Under the pieces are notes generated by a model. That model saw only the letters and a list, made by a program, of their open reading frames with translations, was not told the origin of the DNA and did no database searches. A stretch of DNA of 64,000 bases from Pyropia yezoensis (taxonomy: Eukaryota > Rhodophyta > Bangiophyceae > Bangiales > Bangiaceae): NCBI GenBank assembly GCA_009829735.1, contig CM020619.1, positions 26,314,063 through 26,378,062 on the forward strand, in the 5' to 3' direction. Below, piece by piece: positions 29,889 to 40,116 of the stretch (position 1 is its first letter; each line of letters opens with the position of its first letter). A program made the translations under genes and the position numbers.

Positions 29889-31295
29889 ATGAAACTGTCG
29901 GCCATTGACCTGTTTCGCAAAGTCCCGCGCGACCTGACGCACGGCACTTCCCATGGTGGCCTTCTGTCTGTGTTGGCGCTGGCTCTCTTGGGTCTCCTCT
30001 TCTTCTTTGAGACGTGGACCTACCTTGCTGGCTCCACCGCCACGTCCATCATCCTCGACGACAATGCAGATTCACGCCTGCAAGTGAACTTTGACGTGTC
30101 TTTCTTGGAGCTGCCGTGCTCCTTTGCCACGGTGGAGGTGTGGGACTACTTCGGCAACAATCGCTTGGATGTCACGGCCGACGTTGTCAAGACTCGTATC
30201 GCGGGCCGTCACGGCGAGTATGTGACGGGCGAGTACGCAGACGCTGCCGTGGGTGCAGGCCACGTGGAACCCCGCGTCGCGGCGGGCATCCCCGCTCCAC
30301 GGGATATGCCAGCCCCATCCGCGCACCTTGAGACCTTGAGCGCAGGAGAGTTTGAGGCCCGTCTCGCACGGGAGCCTCTCGCCTTTGTTGCATTCCTGGT
30401 CAGCTGGTGTGGCTACTGCCGGTCGCTGGCGCCGACGTGGTCCTCGCTGGCGTCGCAGGTCGTCTCCCGCCACCTCCCCGTGAAGCTGTTTGTCGTGGAC
30501 TGCGTCGCGTCAGAGGCGCTGTGCGCTAAGCAGCGCGTCCGAGGCTACCCGACTATGCGGCTGTTCCACCATGGTGCCCCGTCCGAGACTGATTATGCGG
30601 GCGAGCGCAGTGTCGACGCTCTAGCGGCGTATGTCCGGGAACACGCGAATCTTCCTGCTGAGGTGCGGGCCTCGACGGTGCGATTGGCTGCCAACGAGGG
30701 GTGCTCCATCAGTGGAACTCTCTGGGTGCACCGCGTCCCGGGCGCATTCCATGTGATTGCCAAGAGCGACGCCCACACCTTTGACGCAGCCAACACCAAC
30801 ACCTCCCACATTGTACGCCACCTGTCGTTTGGTGCTCCCCTATCGCCGTCGGTGATGCACCGGGTGCCCCGCGACGTGGCTGCGGCGATTCATCCGCTCG
30901 ATGGACGGTCATTTGTCAACACGGCGGGGGCACAGAGTCACGAGCACTACATCAAGGTCGTGTCCACCCATTACCGGACGGGCACGCTCGTTGGCACGCG
31001 GGATGTGCTCGGCTATCAGCAGAGCGTGTCGTCCATGAAGTTTGACGCTGCGCCGGCAGTACCGGAGGCCAAGTTCTCCTACGACCTCTCACCGACAGCA
31101 GTTGTCATTCAGCAGGCAGGGCGGCGCTGGTACGACTTTTTGACCAACCTCGTGGCTATCTTGGGCGGTGCATTCACTGTGTTTGGCCTACTCGATGGCG
31201 CAGTGTACCGCTTGAGAAAAGGAAATCGGAAGGGCGCGACATCCCCGTTGAGCGCGGCGGCGACAGTCAAGTCGCCGCAGGGAAGGGCGATGTGA
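29889..31295 (+). CDS. ERGIC-type protein disulfide isomerase (PDI-C/PDIL5-4-like), 468 aa
   Basis: This membrane protein of the early secretory pathway combines a thioredoxin oxidoreductase with Erv41/Erv46-type trafficking domains, as in the plant PDI-C group. From the ATG at 29889: a short cytosolic start with the ERGIC-N motif (MKLSAIDLFRKVPRDL), a first membrane segment (~18-41), luminal ERGIC-N sequence, a thioredoxin domain with an intact WCGYC redox site (C174, C177) and the cis-Pro segment GYPTMRLF, a long COPII-coated-vesicle Erv domain (HVIAKSDAHTFD, SHEHYIKVV), and a second membrane segment near the end (FLTNLVAILGGAFTVFGLL). The frame is open upstream only from a GTG. It is divergent from COQ3 and convergent with eL33. 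Confidence 0.93.
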   Translation: MKLSAIDLFRKVPRDLTHGTSHGGLLSVLALALLGLLFFFETWTYLAGSTATSIILDDNADSRLQVNFDVSFLELPCSFATVEVWDYFGNNRLDVTADVVKTRIAGRHGEYVTGEYADAAVGAGHVEPRVAAGIPAPRDMPAPSAHLETLSAGEFEARLAREPLAFVAFLVSWCGYCRSLAPTWSSLASQVVSRHLPVKLFVVDCVASEALCAKQRVRGYPTMRLFHHGAPSETDYAGERSVDALAAYVREHANLPAEVRASTVRLAANEGCSISGTLWVHRVPGAFHVIAKSDAHTFDAANTNTSHIVRHLSFGAPLSPSVMHRVPRDVAAAIHPLDGRSFVNTAGAQSHEHYIKVVSTHYRTGTLVGTRDVLGYQQSVSSMKFDAAPAVPEAKFSYDLSPTAVVIQQAGRRWYDFLTNLVAILGGAFTVFGLLDGAVYRLRKGNRKGATSPLSAAATVKSPQGRAM

Positions 31296-31875
31296 AGCTG
31301 ATCGTGTGCGTTTTGTTCTGTATGTGGTATTTCTTCGCCCTAGTGAATCAAAGTGTACACTGTTCTTTCCCTGTCTTCGTCCTGTCATGGTCACGATGCA
31401 CCTCGCATCGAAATGAAGTGCACATCTGCGCTACATCCTTTTGCCCTTCCATTTCAGGCTGTTACGCTGTACGAGTGTGCGTGAGGTGACCCGAGCCTGG
31501 CCATGGAGGGTCTGCAAATGATTTCTGACACAAACCCACCGTCAGGGCGCGGCAATGTGCAGGCACTAGGAGACTGAGCAATTTCACCGGTGGAATAAGC
31601 AATAGCCACTCGTGGAACACGTTGTCCGGAGTAACCGAACCAGCGCATCAAAGCGGCGAGTACGAAACTCACATCGATTTTCCTTCCCAGCATTGCCGCC
31701 TAGATGGCACCTGCTCCCGTGGCTTCCCAATCACTCCCAGCTCCATAGCGCACACCTCCACCGAGCAGCTAGGCATCGCAGCACACTGCACACGAACTCC
31801 CAAACGCGCTACGACGGCCCCCCGACGGCACCCCCCTCCTACTGTCGGCCAGAGTCTAGTCCACCGCGCGTCCGT
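31296..31875. other. Convergent intergenic region
   Basis: Between the 3' ends of the PDI and eL33 genes. It should contain both polyadenylation regions. I see no further gene. Confidence 0.5.
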
Positions 31876-32197
31876 CTAGATGCGGCTGGGGTAGAGCATG
31901 ATCCGCACGGGCCCGCCAATGGAGGTTGGCGGCAGGTTCTTGCGGAACTTCGCCCGCACGCTCCCGTTGTTGCCGTGCGAGCCAATGATCCTCCCCCAGA
32001 TGACGCGGTAGCGGCCCTCCGTGGTAGGCGTGGCCTTCTTCACGGTCTTGGCTTTGTAGATGTACGCGACGCGCTTGCCCAGGTAGAAATCCACATCCTT
32101 CTTGTCATCCAGGCCCTGCACCTTGATGCGCACCTGGTCCACGTACTGGTTCCTCAGGCTGCGCTTGTAGCCCAGGACAACCCCCTTGCAGTACAGT
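31876..32197 (-). CDS. RPL35A: 60S ribosomal protein eL33 (L35a), main exon
   Basis: A component of the cytosolic large ribosomal subunit. The exon encodes 106 residues in register: LYCKGVVLGYKRSLRNQ, then FYLGKRVAYIYKAK, RVIWGRIIGSHGNNGSVRAKF and the family-typical end IMLYPSRI, so the conserved body and C-terminus are complete. On the minus strand a pyrimidine tract followed by CTGTGCAG (acceptor at 32198-32199) marks a 3' splice site just before it. The first exon is not certain. One possibility is an ATG at 32510 with a GTGTGC donor after 32479, giving an intron of about 280 bp and the right phase. One of the few clear introns in the window. Confidence 0.93.
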
Positions 32198-32510
32198 CTG
32201 CACAGAGAAGAAAAACGACGATAACCGTACCGAGGAGACGCAAAGCACCAGGTATACAAGAGACGGAGTAGGTGTACTCGGCGAACAGGCGGTCAGACAA
32301 CGCGCCCAAGGGAAGACACGTGACGGCAGCTCGGCCCGCTGCGCACGGCCTGCCAGCGACACTCCGCTCCAACCACGGGCTGCTGGCCGTATCCAACTGC
32401 TGCGTTCACGTACCACCACGGGTGGCCCCATACGGAGGCTGAGAAACGAAGCACAGAACACAGCCCTCTCACGCACACGCAACAACGCAAGCAGCTGAAG
32501 CAGAGGCCAT

Positions 32511-33320
32511 GGCACGGTACAGGCTGAACCTGTACAGGCTCCGCCCAGCCGCAGCGCACACGCCATCAGACAAGACCACTCCCGCCCACGACGACGAAGA
32601 CGAAACGCACCGGACAGACTTGGTCGGCCCCGACGCAACCATGGCGACTACCCGAGCAGACGTAAACGGCAACAATACGAGGTGGCCGAAGGACCGACGC
32701 CGGCGACGTGGGCAGCGACGCGGGGAGGGTGACGGCGACGAAGGCGACGCGCTCGCGGTGGGCGGCACAACGGTGGCCGTGGGTGGCGGAGGGTGCATTC
32801 GGGTTCGCCGATCGCCGACGTGGGCCGATTGGGAGGGACGCGTGGCGGCATGGGGTTTGATGCCAGCACATTTAATTGGTAGAAAGTAGTACCATGCAAG
32901 TGTGTTACCTCTCGCAGTTTCACCAATGCAAATTGTATTTACTAAGGGCTGTTTGATTATTTTGCAGTTAAACAACGAAGCAATCCACTTGACTTATGGT
33001 CGAAGTCGATGGTCGAATGGCGTGTGTCCGTGTGTCTGTGCATGGAAACAGACGAGCCATGCCGGACGCAGGTGCCATCGACGGGGCGGCGTCCACCGCC
33101 ATCGGGGCCAGGGGCGCCCGCTGAAGGGGGTAGCTCCCGCCGGCGCGATGTTTGGGGCGCCCGCCGACAGACGACGTCGGATAAATAGCATGGTGGCTGT
33201 CACCGTGGCAGTCACCGAGGCCTTGGGCACAGCAGTGGCCCTTCTCCGCCGGCCCGTCGGTTCCACCCTGCCAAGCACACCGCCCGGCAACCAGAGTCCC
33301 TGGAAACGTGCTCCAGCGCC
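32511..33320. promoter_or_regulatory. Divergent upstream region of eL33 and esterase genes
   Basis: About 0.8 kb containing both presumed promoters. The central part (32880-33000) is AT-rich compared with its surroundings. No specific element recognised. Confidence 0.35.
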
Positions 33321-34421
33321 ATGGCCCTCCGTCTTGTGCTGCTGCTGCTAGCACTCCTCGTTCCCCTGCACAGTGCCGGCGCGGGCTCCTCTGCTGTCGA
33401 CTCCCGCTCCAGTGGCCTCCGCCTGCCCACTGCCTACGCCTCGGAGCGCGCGGCGCTGCTGTCCACCCGTGCGCTCGGGGAGTTGGTGGGGGTTAATCGT
33501 AGCCGCCCCGGCTTCCCCGCTGTCGACGTTTGGTGTGGCAGCCGCCTCCCCCGCACCCCCTACACCCTCCATTGCATCGGCGGCTACCCCGGGGGGGGTC
33601 TGATCTTGGAGCCCCCTCGGCGCCCGACACGGGCGGCGTTGTGGCTTCACGGCCTTGCCGACGAACCAACCCTGTACCTCACCGTCGTGTCGCTGCTACT
33701 CGCAGACGCGCCCGCCGACCCGTGGGCCACGACCAGCATCGTGATGCCGCTGGCGCCGGTCTACAAGCGGCTGCGGTTCTCCCCCGCGGAGGACCAGCCG
33801 CTCCCCAGCGAGGATGTCTACGCTTGGTACGACGTTTCCCCGCACTATCCCCTCCTCCCCCCGGGGGGGGCCCGCGGCGCTACCGGCGCCGAGGTGGCGG
33901 CCACGTTGGCGTCGTCACCGGTAGGCGAGGACCGCCTCGGTCTGGCCCTCTCCACCGCCCGTCTGGTTGACTTGGCGGCCGCCCAGGCGCGGGGCCGCCT
34001 CGGCGCCGGCCTGCCCCCCGTGGCAACACCCGCGACGGCTGTCATTGGCCACAGCCTGGGCGCCTTCATGGCGTGGCACCTGGCGCTCCGGTCGGGGGTG
34101 GGGTGGTCGGGGGTGGTGGCACTGTCTGGAGGGCTCCCCCTGACGCCCCTCTACGCCCAATTTTCCGCCCTGCGTCGGTCCTCGTCGCCACCGCCGGCGG
34201 TGGTGTCGATGGCGGCCGACGGGGACACTATTGTCGCGCCGCTGCTCAGTGACGCCGCCGCCGTGACGGGGGCGGGCATCCTCGGCGGGGAGGCAGTGTC
34301 GCACACCCTCCTTCGGGGTAGTGGGCACTCGACCTACCTGATCGGGGACCCCAACACCCCATGGGTGCGGTCCGTGCTGGCTGCAGTCCTGCATGGGGAG
34401 ATACGCAACTGCCGTGTATGA
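33321..34421 (+). CDS. Secreted acyl-protein thioesterase/carboxylesterase-like alpha/beta hydrolase, 366 aa
   Basis: It is predicted to hydrolyse carboxyl or thioester bonds; the substrate is unknown. The N-terminus MALRLVLLLLALLVPLHSAGAG is a clear signal peptide, so unlike cytosolic acyl-protein thioesterases it enters the secretory pathway. The fold markers are in order: oxyanion segment LWLHGLADEP (~residue 112), the phospholipase/carboxylesterase family feature MPLAPVYKR and YAWYDVS, nucleophile elbow GHSLGA (S245), acid MAADGDTIV (D300 or D302) and GSGHSTY (H336). At 366 residues it exceeds the usual ~230 because of the N-terminal extension and Pro/Gly/Ala insertions. It starts at the first ATG, divergent from eL33. 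Confidence 0.85.
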   Translation: MALRLVLLLLALLVPLHSAGAGSSAVDSRSSGLRLPTAYASERAALLSTRALGELVGVNRSRPGFPAVDVWCGSRLPRTPYTLHCIGGYPGGGLILEPPRRPTRAALWLHGLADEPTLYLTVVSLLLADAPADPWATTSIVMPLAPVYKRLRFSPAEDQPLPSEDVYAWYDVSPHYPLLPPGGARGATGAEVAATLASSPVGEDRLGLALSTARLVDLAAAQARGRLGAGLPPVATPATAVIGHSLGAFMAWHLALRSGVGWSGVVALSGGLPLTPLYAQFSALRRSSSPPPAVVSMAADGDTIVAPLLSDAAAVTGAGILGGEAVSHTLLRGSGHSTYLIGDPNTPWVRSVLAAVLHGEIRNCRV

Positions 34422-35293
34422 GCGGCGGCAGGGGCAGCACGTATAGTCGCCGGGCGGCTTGGGCAAGTCCCTTGGGGGAGCGCCGGGAGCGTGTAATGTC
34501 ACTGGACCCAGCATGCTGCAGCGGGGTTTGTGAAGGGGCACGGGTGCTTCATCGGGCACACGATACTTTTACCAGGGCGGCACGTTTGCGGCACCTCGCC
34601 GAAAACAGGTTCACCGTACTCCCACGTGTGCTGCGGCTATGAGAATAACGATAAACAGTCTCAGGCAACCCCTGTGCGAGAGCGAAGAGAGCTCGAAACA
34701 AGCTACACAAGCAGTAGTGTTCAAAGTGGCTACAATTGTACTGTACTGAATGTCACTGTATGACTATGTACAGTACAGTACAGTACATGTATCTCGCCCC
34801 CCCAACACCTGCCTTGTTCACGCCCCCAAGTCGCCATCTTATCCGCCCGCTCCGCGGGCCGCCGCCTCATTGCGCCGCGGGTTTCGCACCACCCCGCCAA
34901 GCTCGCCCCCCCCCCCCTGTCCCTACCGCATCCGCCGCCGCCACCGCCCAAAGTCACCACCGCGACTCCCCACCCAGACCGGGCGGTCGATCGTGCCTCT
35001 GTGATCAATCTCCCCTTTGGAGATACGAATGGCGGGGCCTGTGGGCGTGACCGCCTTGGGGCGAGGGGTACGCCTGCGCTACGATTGGCATGGGCGGTAC
35101 GATTGGCGGCGGGGGGGGTACCCCGCCGGCGGCGGCCATAAGAACACGGTCCCCACAGCGCACCGGCCTGGCCTCGTGGCCACCCGTGCGCGTCCACCGC
35201 GGACGGCACGGAGTGGCGGTCCTGGAGGCCCACCCCCCTCCCCGCGCCGCGCCGCCCAGCGAGCAGGCACGGCGGGAGTGGCGCCCGCCAGCG
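34422..35293. other. Intergenic region with GTAC palindrome run
   Basis: 34767-34791 holds a self-complementary run TGTACAGTACAGTACAGTAC continuing to ATGTA. The rest is GC-rich towards the next gene. No coding signal. Confidence 0.45.
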
Positions 35294-37939
35294 ATGGCGG
35301 TCTTTGCCATCCTCCTGCCCGTCACGTCCAGGCCCCGCCACGGGGCGGACTATGCAACCGCCGGCGCCGGAGTGGACGCGGTGCTCGGCCGCCTCGACGC
35401 GGTCGCCGCTGCGGTGGCGCGGTGTGGCCCCGCCCACCCCGCCACCGTGACGGTGGGGGTGGACAAGGCAGACACTGCGCTCACGCGGGAGGTGGTGGCC
35501 GCCCCGTTTGCCCGCCTGCACCTCCCCGTGCGGGTGGTCGTCTTTCCGCCCGCCCTCTGCGGCCGCCTGTGTGCCATGTGGAACGCCCTCGCGGCGGCGG
35601 CAACGGCCGCAAAGCCCCCCGACGGTGGAGTGTACGCGGCGGGCCCGCCGCCCACCCACCTGCTACTGCTGGGGGATGACGTGACCGTGACGGCACCCGC
35701 CACCGCCTGGGGCACCGCCCTCGTCGCCGACTATGACGCGCTGGTCGCCGCCGGCGCGCCCGCCGCGACGGGGGTGGTGGCGGCGGTAGACGCCACCTTC
35801 CCTGGGTTTCCCACCTTTCCCGTCGTCCACGCGTCCCACCTGGCCGCGTTTCGCGGGCGGCTGCTGCCAGCCGAGTGGGAGGGCGCCACCCAGGGTGGGG
35901 ACCCCTACCTCTTTGAGCTCCACGCCCGCGTCGGCGCGGCCGCCTTTTCCGCCCGCCTCACCCTCGTCAACGCCATTGGCGGCAACGCCGACGCGCCCGC
36001 CGCGCCGCCGCCGCGGTACGGGCGGGTGGCGCCCCCCCGGGGGGCCGTGGCGGCAGCGTTGGAGCGGGACGAGGCGACGCTGCGGGCCTACCTCACCGCC
36101 CGGGACGGCGTCCCCCCCGCGCCGTCCCCACGGCTGGACGTGGTCATCCCCTGCTGGCGGTGCGACGTGGCGGCGGTGCGGCGGATTGTGGGCCTGCCGC
36201 TGCCGCCGCGGGCGGCCGCCACCCTCTTCATCGTCATTGTGGACGCGCCCCATCACCCCGCTGCGGCGGCGGTGGCGGCGCTCGAGGCCGACTGCTGGGC
36301 GCGGGACCGCCGGCGGGTGCGGGTGCGGCTCAACGATCGAAACCGGGGGGTGAGCTACACCCGCAACCGCGGCCTCCGCGAGGCGTCGGCGCCGTACGTG
36401 CTGTTCCTGGACGACGACGTGGTGCCCAGCGAGGGTCTGCTGTTTGCGTATGCCGCTGCCATGGCCGCGTCAGAGGCGACGGCGGCGACGCCGCTGCCGC
36501 CGCCACTGCCGCTGCGACAGGAGCTTCCGGCCCGCCGCGGCGGCGCGGATGGCCCTGACGGCGGCCGCCGCCGCACCGTCGACGGCGGGCCACCCGAGCC
36601 GGCGGCGCCCGAAACCCTGGGCCCCCCACCCCGGCTGCGCCGCCACGCCTACGCCGGGGTGGTGGCCTTCCCGCCTGCCACAACCGCCTTCCACGCCGGC
36701 CTGGTCATCTCCCAGCTGCTCTACTTTTTCGGCGCCCCCGCCGACAGCCCAATCGTCCCGTGGGGGGTCACCGCAAACCTGCTGCTGCCCGTCGGGGCCC
36801 TCGGGGACGACCCGTTTGACGAGGCGGCGCCGCCCGGCGGGGGCGGTGAGGACATCCTCGCCTGCGTGCGGCTGCGAGCGGCGGCCGCCGCCGCAGCCGC
36901 CGCCGCCGCTACCGGCCCCGACGACGGCCCCGCCGCCGCGCATGCGTGGCCGCTGCGGTCCGTGCCCGACGCGGTGGTGGTGCACCCGTGGTGGGAGGGC
37001 GGCCGCCCCTGCTACGCCCACTTTGGCCGCTGGTCGGCTGGCGACGGCCGCCTCGTCGACCTGCTGCCCGCCCACACGTTCGGGTGCGCGGCCAACGGGG
37101 TGGAGCTGGCCGCCGCCGCCGCCGTCGCGGCGGTCGCTGCCGCCCCACGGGTGGGCGTGGCGGCCGCGGCCGCCGCAGCCGCCGCGGCCGTCGCGGCGGT
37201 GGCGGCGGTGGACGTGGCGCTGACGGGCGCGTCGGCGGCGACGGCGAAAGTGTGGTGGCGGAGGCGGCGGAAGGAGATAAGCCCACGGCGGCTGGTGTGG
37301 CGAGGGGCACCCACCCCGACCGCCCCATCCCGCCTCCACACCCTTGCCACACCGCCCCACCCCTCGCTACCCGTCACGTCGGCGGCGTCGGACGGGGGCG
37401 GCCCCCGCACCCCACCGCCACAACGCCAACCGCGGCAGCCACGGTGGCGGCGGCAATGGCGCCCCCACCTGCGGCGGGTGCAGCGGGGTGAACTTGGCGC
37501 GCCCGCCCCACAATGTCCCACCAGCACACCCCCGCCGCCCCACCCACCCCAGCCACCCAGGAATGTCCCCCCTACCTGCCGCCACCCCCTGCCCCTGTGG
37601 GGGCGTCCCCACCGCCGCGCCCGTCTTTGCGGCTGTCGCCGCCGCCGAGGCGGGGTCCGCACCGGCGCGACCGCCGTTGCGGCTGTCGCCGCTGCCGAGG
37701 CGGGGTCCGCACCGGCGCGACCTCCGTTGCGGCCGCCGCGGCCCGCCGCCCCCAGCGCCGAGTGCCGCCCCCGGCCGCCGCCGCCCCTTGCGGCCTCCGC
37801 CCTTTGCCCCCCGCTGTCGTTGCCGCCCGTCCCCCCCCGTCGCCCGCCCATATGGCCGCCGCCGCCGCCGCCCGCCAATCCTGCTGCTGCCGCCGTCCGT
37901 CGATCCCACCGCCGCCGCCGCCGCCGCCGATCCCGTTAG
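35294..37939 (+). CDS. Putative glycosyltransferase with two GT-A-like domains; 3' end uncertain
   Basis: The second domain (residues ~280-600) looks like a GT2-type glycosyltransferase: LDVVIPCWR start, NRGVSYTRNRGLREASAPY, the metal-binding block LFLDDDVVPSE (D373-D375), a later GVTANLLLP block with GGGGEDI, and VVVHPWWEGG. The first domain (residues ~1-230) begins MAVFAILLPVTSR and has its own LLLLGDDVTV, resembling a second nucleotide-sugar site; the acceptor and donor are unknown. I chose the ATG at 35294 because the conserved sequence starts there; the frame extends 68 codons upstream. After about 37250 the frame is low-complexity Pro/Arg sequence, probably intron or UTR, so the true stop may lie elsewhere. 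No membrane anchor is obvious. Confidence 0.6.
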   Translation: MAVFAILLPVTSRPRHGADYATAGAGVDAVLGRLDAVAAAVARCGPAHPATVTVGVDKADTALTREVVAAPFARLHLPVRVVVFPPALCGRLCAMWNALAAAATAAKPPDGGVYAAGPPPTHLLLLGDDVTVTAPATAWGTALVADYDALVAAGAPAATGVVAAVDATFPGFPTFPVVHASHLAAFRGRLLPAEWEGATQGGDPYLFELHARVGAAAFSARLTLVNAIGGNADAPAAPPPRYGRVAPPRGAVAAALERDEATLRAYLTARDGVPPAPSPRLDVVIPCWRCDVAAVRRIVGLPLPPRAAATLFIVIVDAPHHPAAAAVAALEADCWARDRRRVRVRLNDRNRGVSYTRNRGLREASAPYVLFLDDDVVPSEGLLFAYAAAMAASEATAATPLPPPLPLRQELPARRGGADGPDGGRRRTVDGGPPEPAAPETLGPPPRLRRHAYAGVVAFPPATTAFHAGLVISQLLYFFGAPADSPIVPWGVTANLLLPVGALGDDPFDEAAPPGGGGEDILACVRLRAAAAAAAAAAATGPDDGPAAAHAWPLRSVPDAVVVHPWWEGGRPCYAHFGRWSAGDGRLVDLLPAHTFGCAANGVELAAAAAVAAVAAAPRVGVAAAAAAAAAAVAAVAAVDVALTGASAATAKVWWRRRRKEISPRRLVWRGAPTPTAPSRLHTLATPPHPSLPVTSAASDGGGPRTPPPQRQPRQPRWRRQWRPHLRRVQRGELGAPAPQCPTSTPPPPHPPQPPRNVPPTCRHPLPLWGRPHRRARLCGCRRRRGGVRTGATAVAAVAAAEAGSAPARPPLRPPRPAAPSAECRPRPPPPLAASALCPPLSLPPVPPRRPPIWPPPPPPANPAAAAVRRSHRRRRRRRSR
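37631..37730 (+). repeat. Two tandem copies of a 50-bp unit
   Basis: 37631-37680 and 37681-37730 differ at only about two positions. Both lie in the doubtful 3' part of the glycosyltransferase frame. Confidence 0.85.
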
Positions 37940-37959
37940 CCCCCCCACCCCACCCCGTG

Positions 37960-38250
37960 CAACAGACCACACCACCCTACCCACCCACCCTACCCACACA
38001 CCCACACCACCCCACACACCCACACCACCCCACCCACCCCACCCCACCCACCAACACCACCACCACCGCCGTCCGATGATGCCGCGGCCACCGCAGTCCG
38101 CCGGCCCCGCCGACGCCGCCGTCGGCCGATGCCGCACCCCACGCACCCGCACCACCCACACCACCCCACCCACCCACCCACACCACCCCACCCCCCACCC
38201 CCCACCCCACACCACCACCACCCCACACCCCCCCCCCCCCCCCAGATGAC
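37960..38250 (+). repeat. CCCACAC/CACCACCCC-rich minisatellite and poly-C tract
   Basis: Nearly pure C/A sequence built of CCACCC and CACCACC-type units, ending in a C run of about 18 before CAGATGACC. A pyrimidine-rich stretch followed by CAG could act as a 3' splice site for the downstream gene. Confidence 0.8.
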
Positions 38251-38506
38251 CTCGAGGGAGCTCCCTGGCGAATCTGAAATGAATCTGAAACGAATAAATA
38301 AAATAAAGGTAGCCCCTGCGACATTCCCGAGGCCACAAGTGGCCCCTCGTCGTGTTTACAAGAGGGGGATGTACACGCGCATCGCGCCACCACCCCGTCG
38401 CCGACACCGCCCCAGCGAGCCCTTCCCACCTGCGACGCCGCCCCTGCGTGCCCTTCCCACCTGCGACGCCGCCCCTGTTTCCCCCCCCCCCAGAGACACT
38501 ACCGCC

Positions 38507-39028
38507 ATGGCCGCCCCCCCCCCTCCCCCTCCCCCCCGCCTCTTCCTCCTCCGCCACGGCCAGTCGGTGCCCAACGTGGCGGGGCAGGTCGTGTCGCGCC
38601 TGCCGGCGGGCGCTGCGGCCGACGCGGGGCTCACCCCGGTGGGGGCGGCGCAGTCCCACGCCGCCGCGGGGCGGCTGCTCGCCGCGCTGTGGCCGCCAGC
38701 CGCGGGGGGTGGGGGCCCCCCTGCGGCGGCCGCTGCCCCCGACGCTGCCGACGCGGCGGCCGCCCCGGGCGCCGCCCCCGCCCCCACCGCCTGCGCCCCC
38801 ACCGGCCACGCCCCCGCCGCCGCTGCCACCGCCGCCTGCCCCCCGCGACGGCCGTCGTCGCCGCCGCTATCGACGCGGCCGCCGCCGCCGCCGCTGCCTT
38901 CGCCGGTGCCCGTGCCACCCCTGCCGCGGGTACACATCCGGGTGGTGGCGTCCCCCTTTTCCCGCACCATCCAGACCGCCGTCGCGCTCGCGCGGGGGCT
39001 CCTTGGCGTCCCCACGGCGGCGGCGGAT

Positions 39029-39059
<31 letters not shown>

Positions 39060-39901
39060 TGCCGTCGGCCCCCGCAGGTGGGGTCACCAGCGGGGGGGGC
39101 GGCAGCCGTGTCACCGCCGTCGATGGCCACATCGTCAATGGCGGCGGTGTCGTCGACGGCGGCGCCGGTGGCAGCGGTGGTAGCGGTGGCGGTGACGGTG
39201 GCGGTGGCGGTGGTGGCGGCGGCGACGGTGGCGGCAATGGTGACAGCGGGGAGGGAGGGTGGCGGGACGGGGAGGGCGTCACCGTCACCCTCCGCGCAGA
39301 CGGGCGGCTGAGGGAGCGGGACTTTGGCGTCCACGACGGCGCGTGCCCCGCCGCCGCCGCCTATGCCGCCGTGTGGGCGGCCGACGCGGCTGCCGCGGCT
39401 GCCGGCGGCAGCGGGTGTGGGGGGGACGACGGCGGGGGGGAGGGGACGACGAAGACGGGCGTGGAGGCCCCCGCCGCGGTGGCCGCCCGCATGCGCGCGG
39501 CGGTCGTGGCGGCAATGACCGACGCGTGGCCGCCAACGTCCCTCGACGTTGACGCGGACAGTGGCGGTGGCTGCGGCAACGGTGGCGGCGACGGCGCCGG
39601 CGGCGACGGCGCCGGCGGCGCCGGCGACGACGGTGGCCATGGCGGCGACGGCGGCAGCTGTGGTGGTGGCGGCGGTGGCTTCTGGTCGGCGGCGCCGGTG
39701 CGCCCGCCGTCCCCCCCCCTGCGGGCGGTGGTGGTGGTGGGCCACGGGGACCCGCTGCAGATCTTTGCCACCGCCTGGGGGGGGGCGCCGCCCGCCACCC
39801 ACCGGTCGGCGGTGGCGCACTTGAGCAACGCGGAGCTGCGGGAGCTGCCGCCCCTGCCTGCTGGAGAGGGCGGGGGGGTGGCCGCCACGCCTGCGGCGTG
39901 A
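38507..39901 (+). CDS. Histidine phosphatase (phosphoglycerate mutase-like), 464 aa
   Basis: It is predicted to remove phosphate through a phospho-histidine intermediate; the substrate is not clear. Near the N-terminus LFLLRHGQSVPN carries the nucleophile (H17). SPFSRTIQTA (~residue 148) supplies the second Arg. LRERDFGVHDG (~268) holds the acidic residue expected in PGM-like phosphatases. VVVVGHGDPLQIF gives the second His (H413). These conserved pieces are separated by long Ala/Pro and Gly-rich insertions, so the protein is about twice the usual length. I chose the ATG at 38507, ten residues before the catalytic strand; the frame is open further upstream. Confidence 0.8.
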
Positions 39902-39934
39902 GTGTGGCCGCCACCCCTGCGGCGTGAGTGTGGC
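39879..39934 (+). repeat. 26-bp tandem duplication over the stop codon of the phosphatase gene
   Basis: GTGGCCGCCACNCCTGCGGC followed by GTGAGT occurs twice in a row; the TGA stop is inside the first copy. Confidence 0.8.
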
Positions 39935-40116
39935 GACGTTGGGGGGGGGAAGAACCGACGGGGAGGGTGCGTAGAGGGGTCGTGGGGCGGCTCAACCGCT
40001 TCCTCCCAGTGACCGCCCTGGACGGGCGAAACCGTCGGATGGGCGGCATTGCTGCCCCTTTGGCAGGTGCCGGGCCGGCCCTGACGTGGCGCTGGCACGC
40101 CGGGCACTGCGGTTGG

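Noticed and set aside
36470-37360. Minus-strand frames over the glycosyltransferase
   Set aside because: Mirror shadows of Ala/Pro-rich coding sequence; they have no motifs of their own.
37250-37939. C-terminal 230 codons of the glycosyltransferase frame as real coding sequence
   Set aside because: Pro/Arg-rich low complexity with a 50-bp tandem repeat; more likely untranslated or intronic. The coordinates are kept only because no other stop could be justified.
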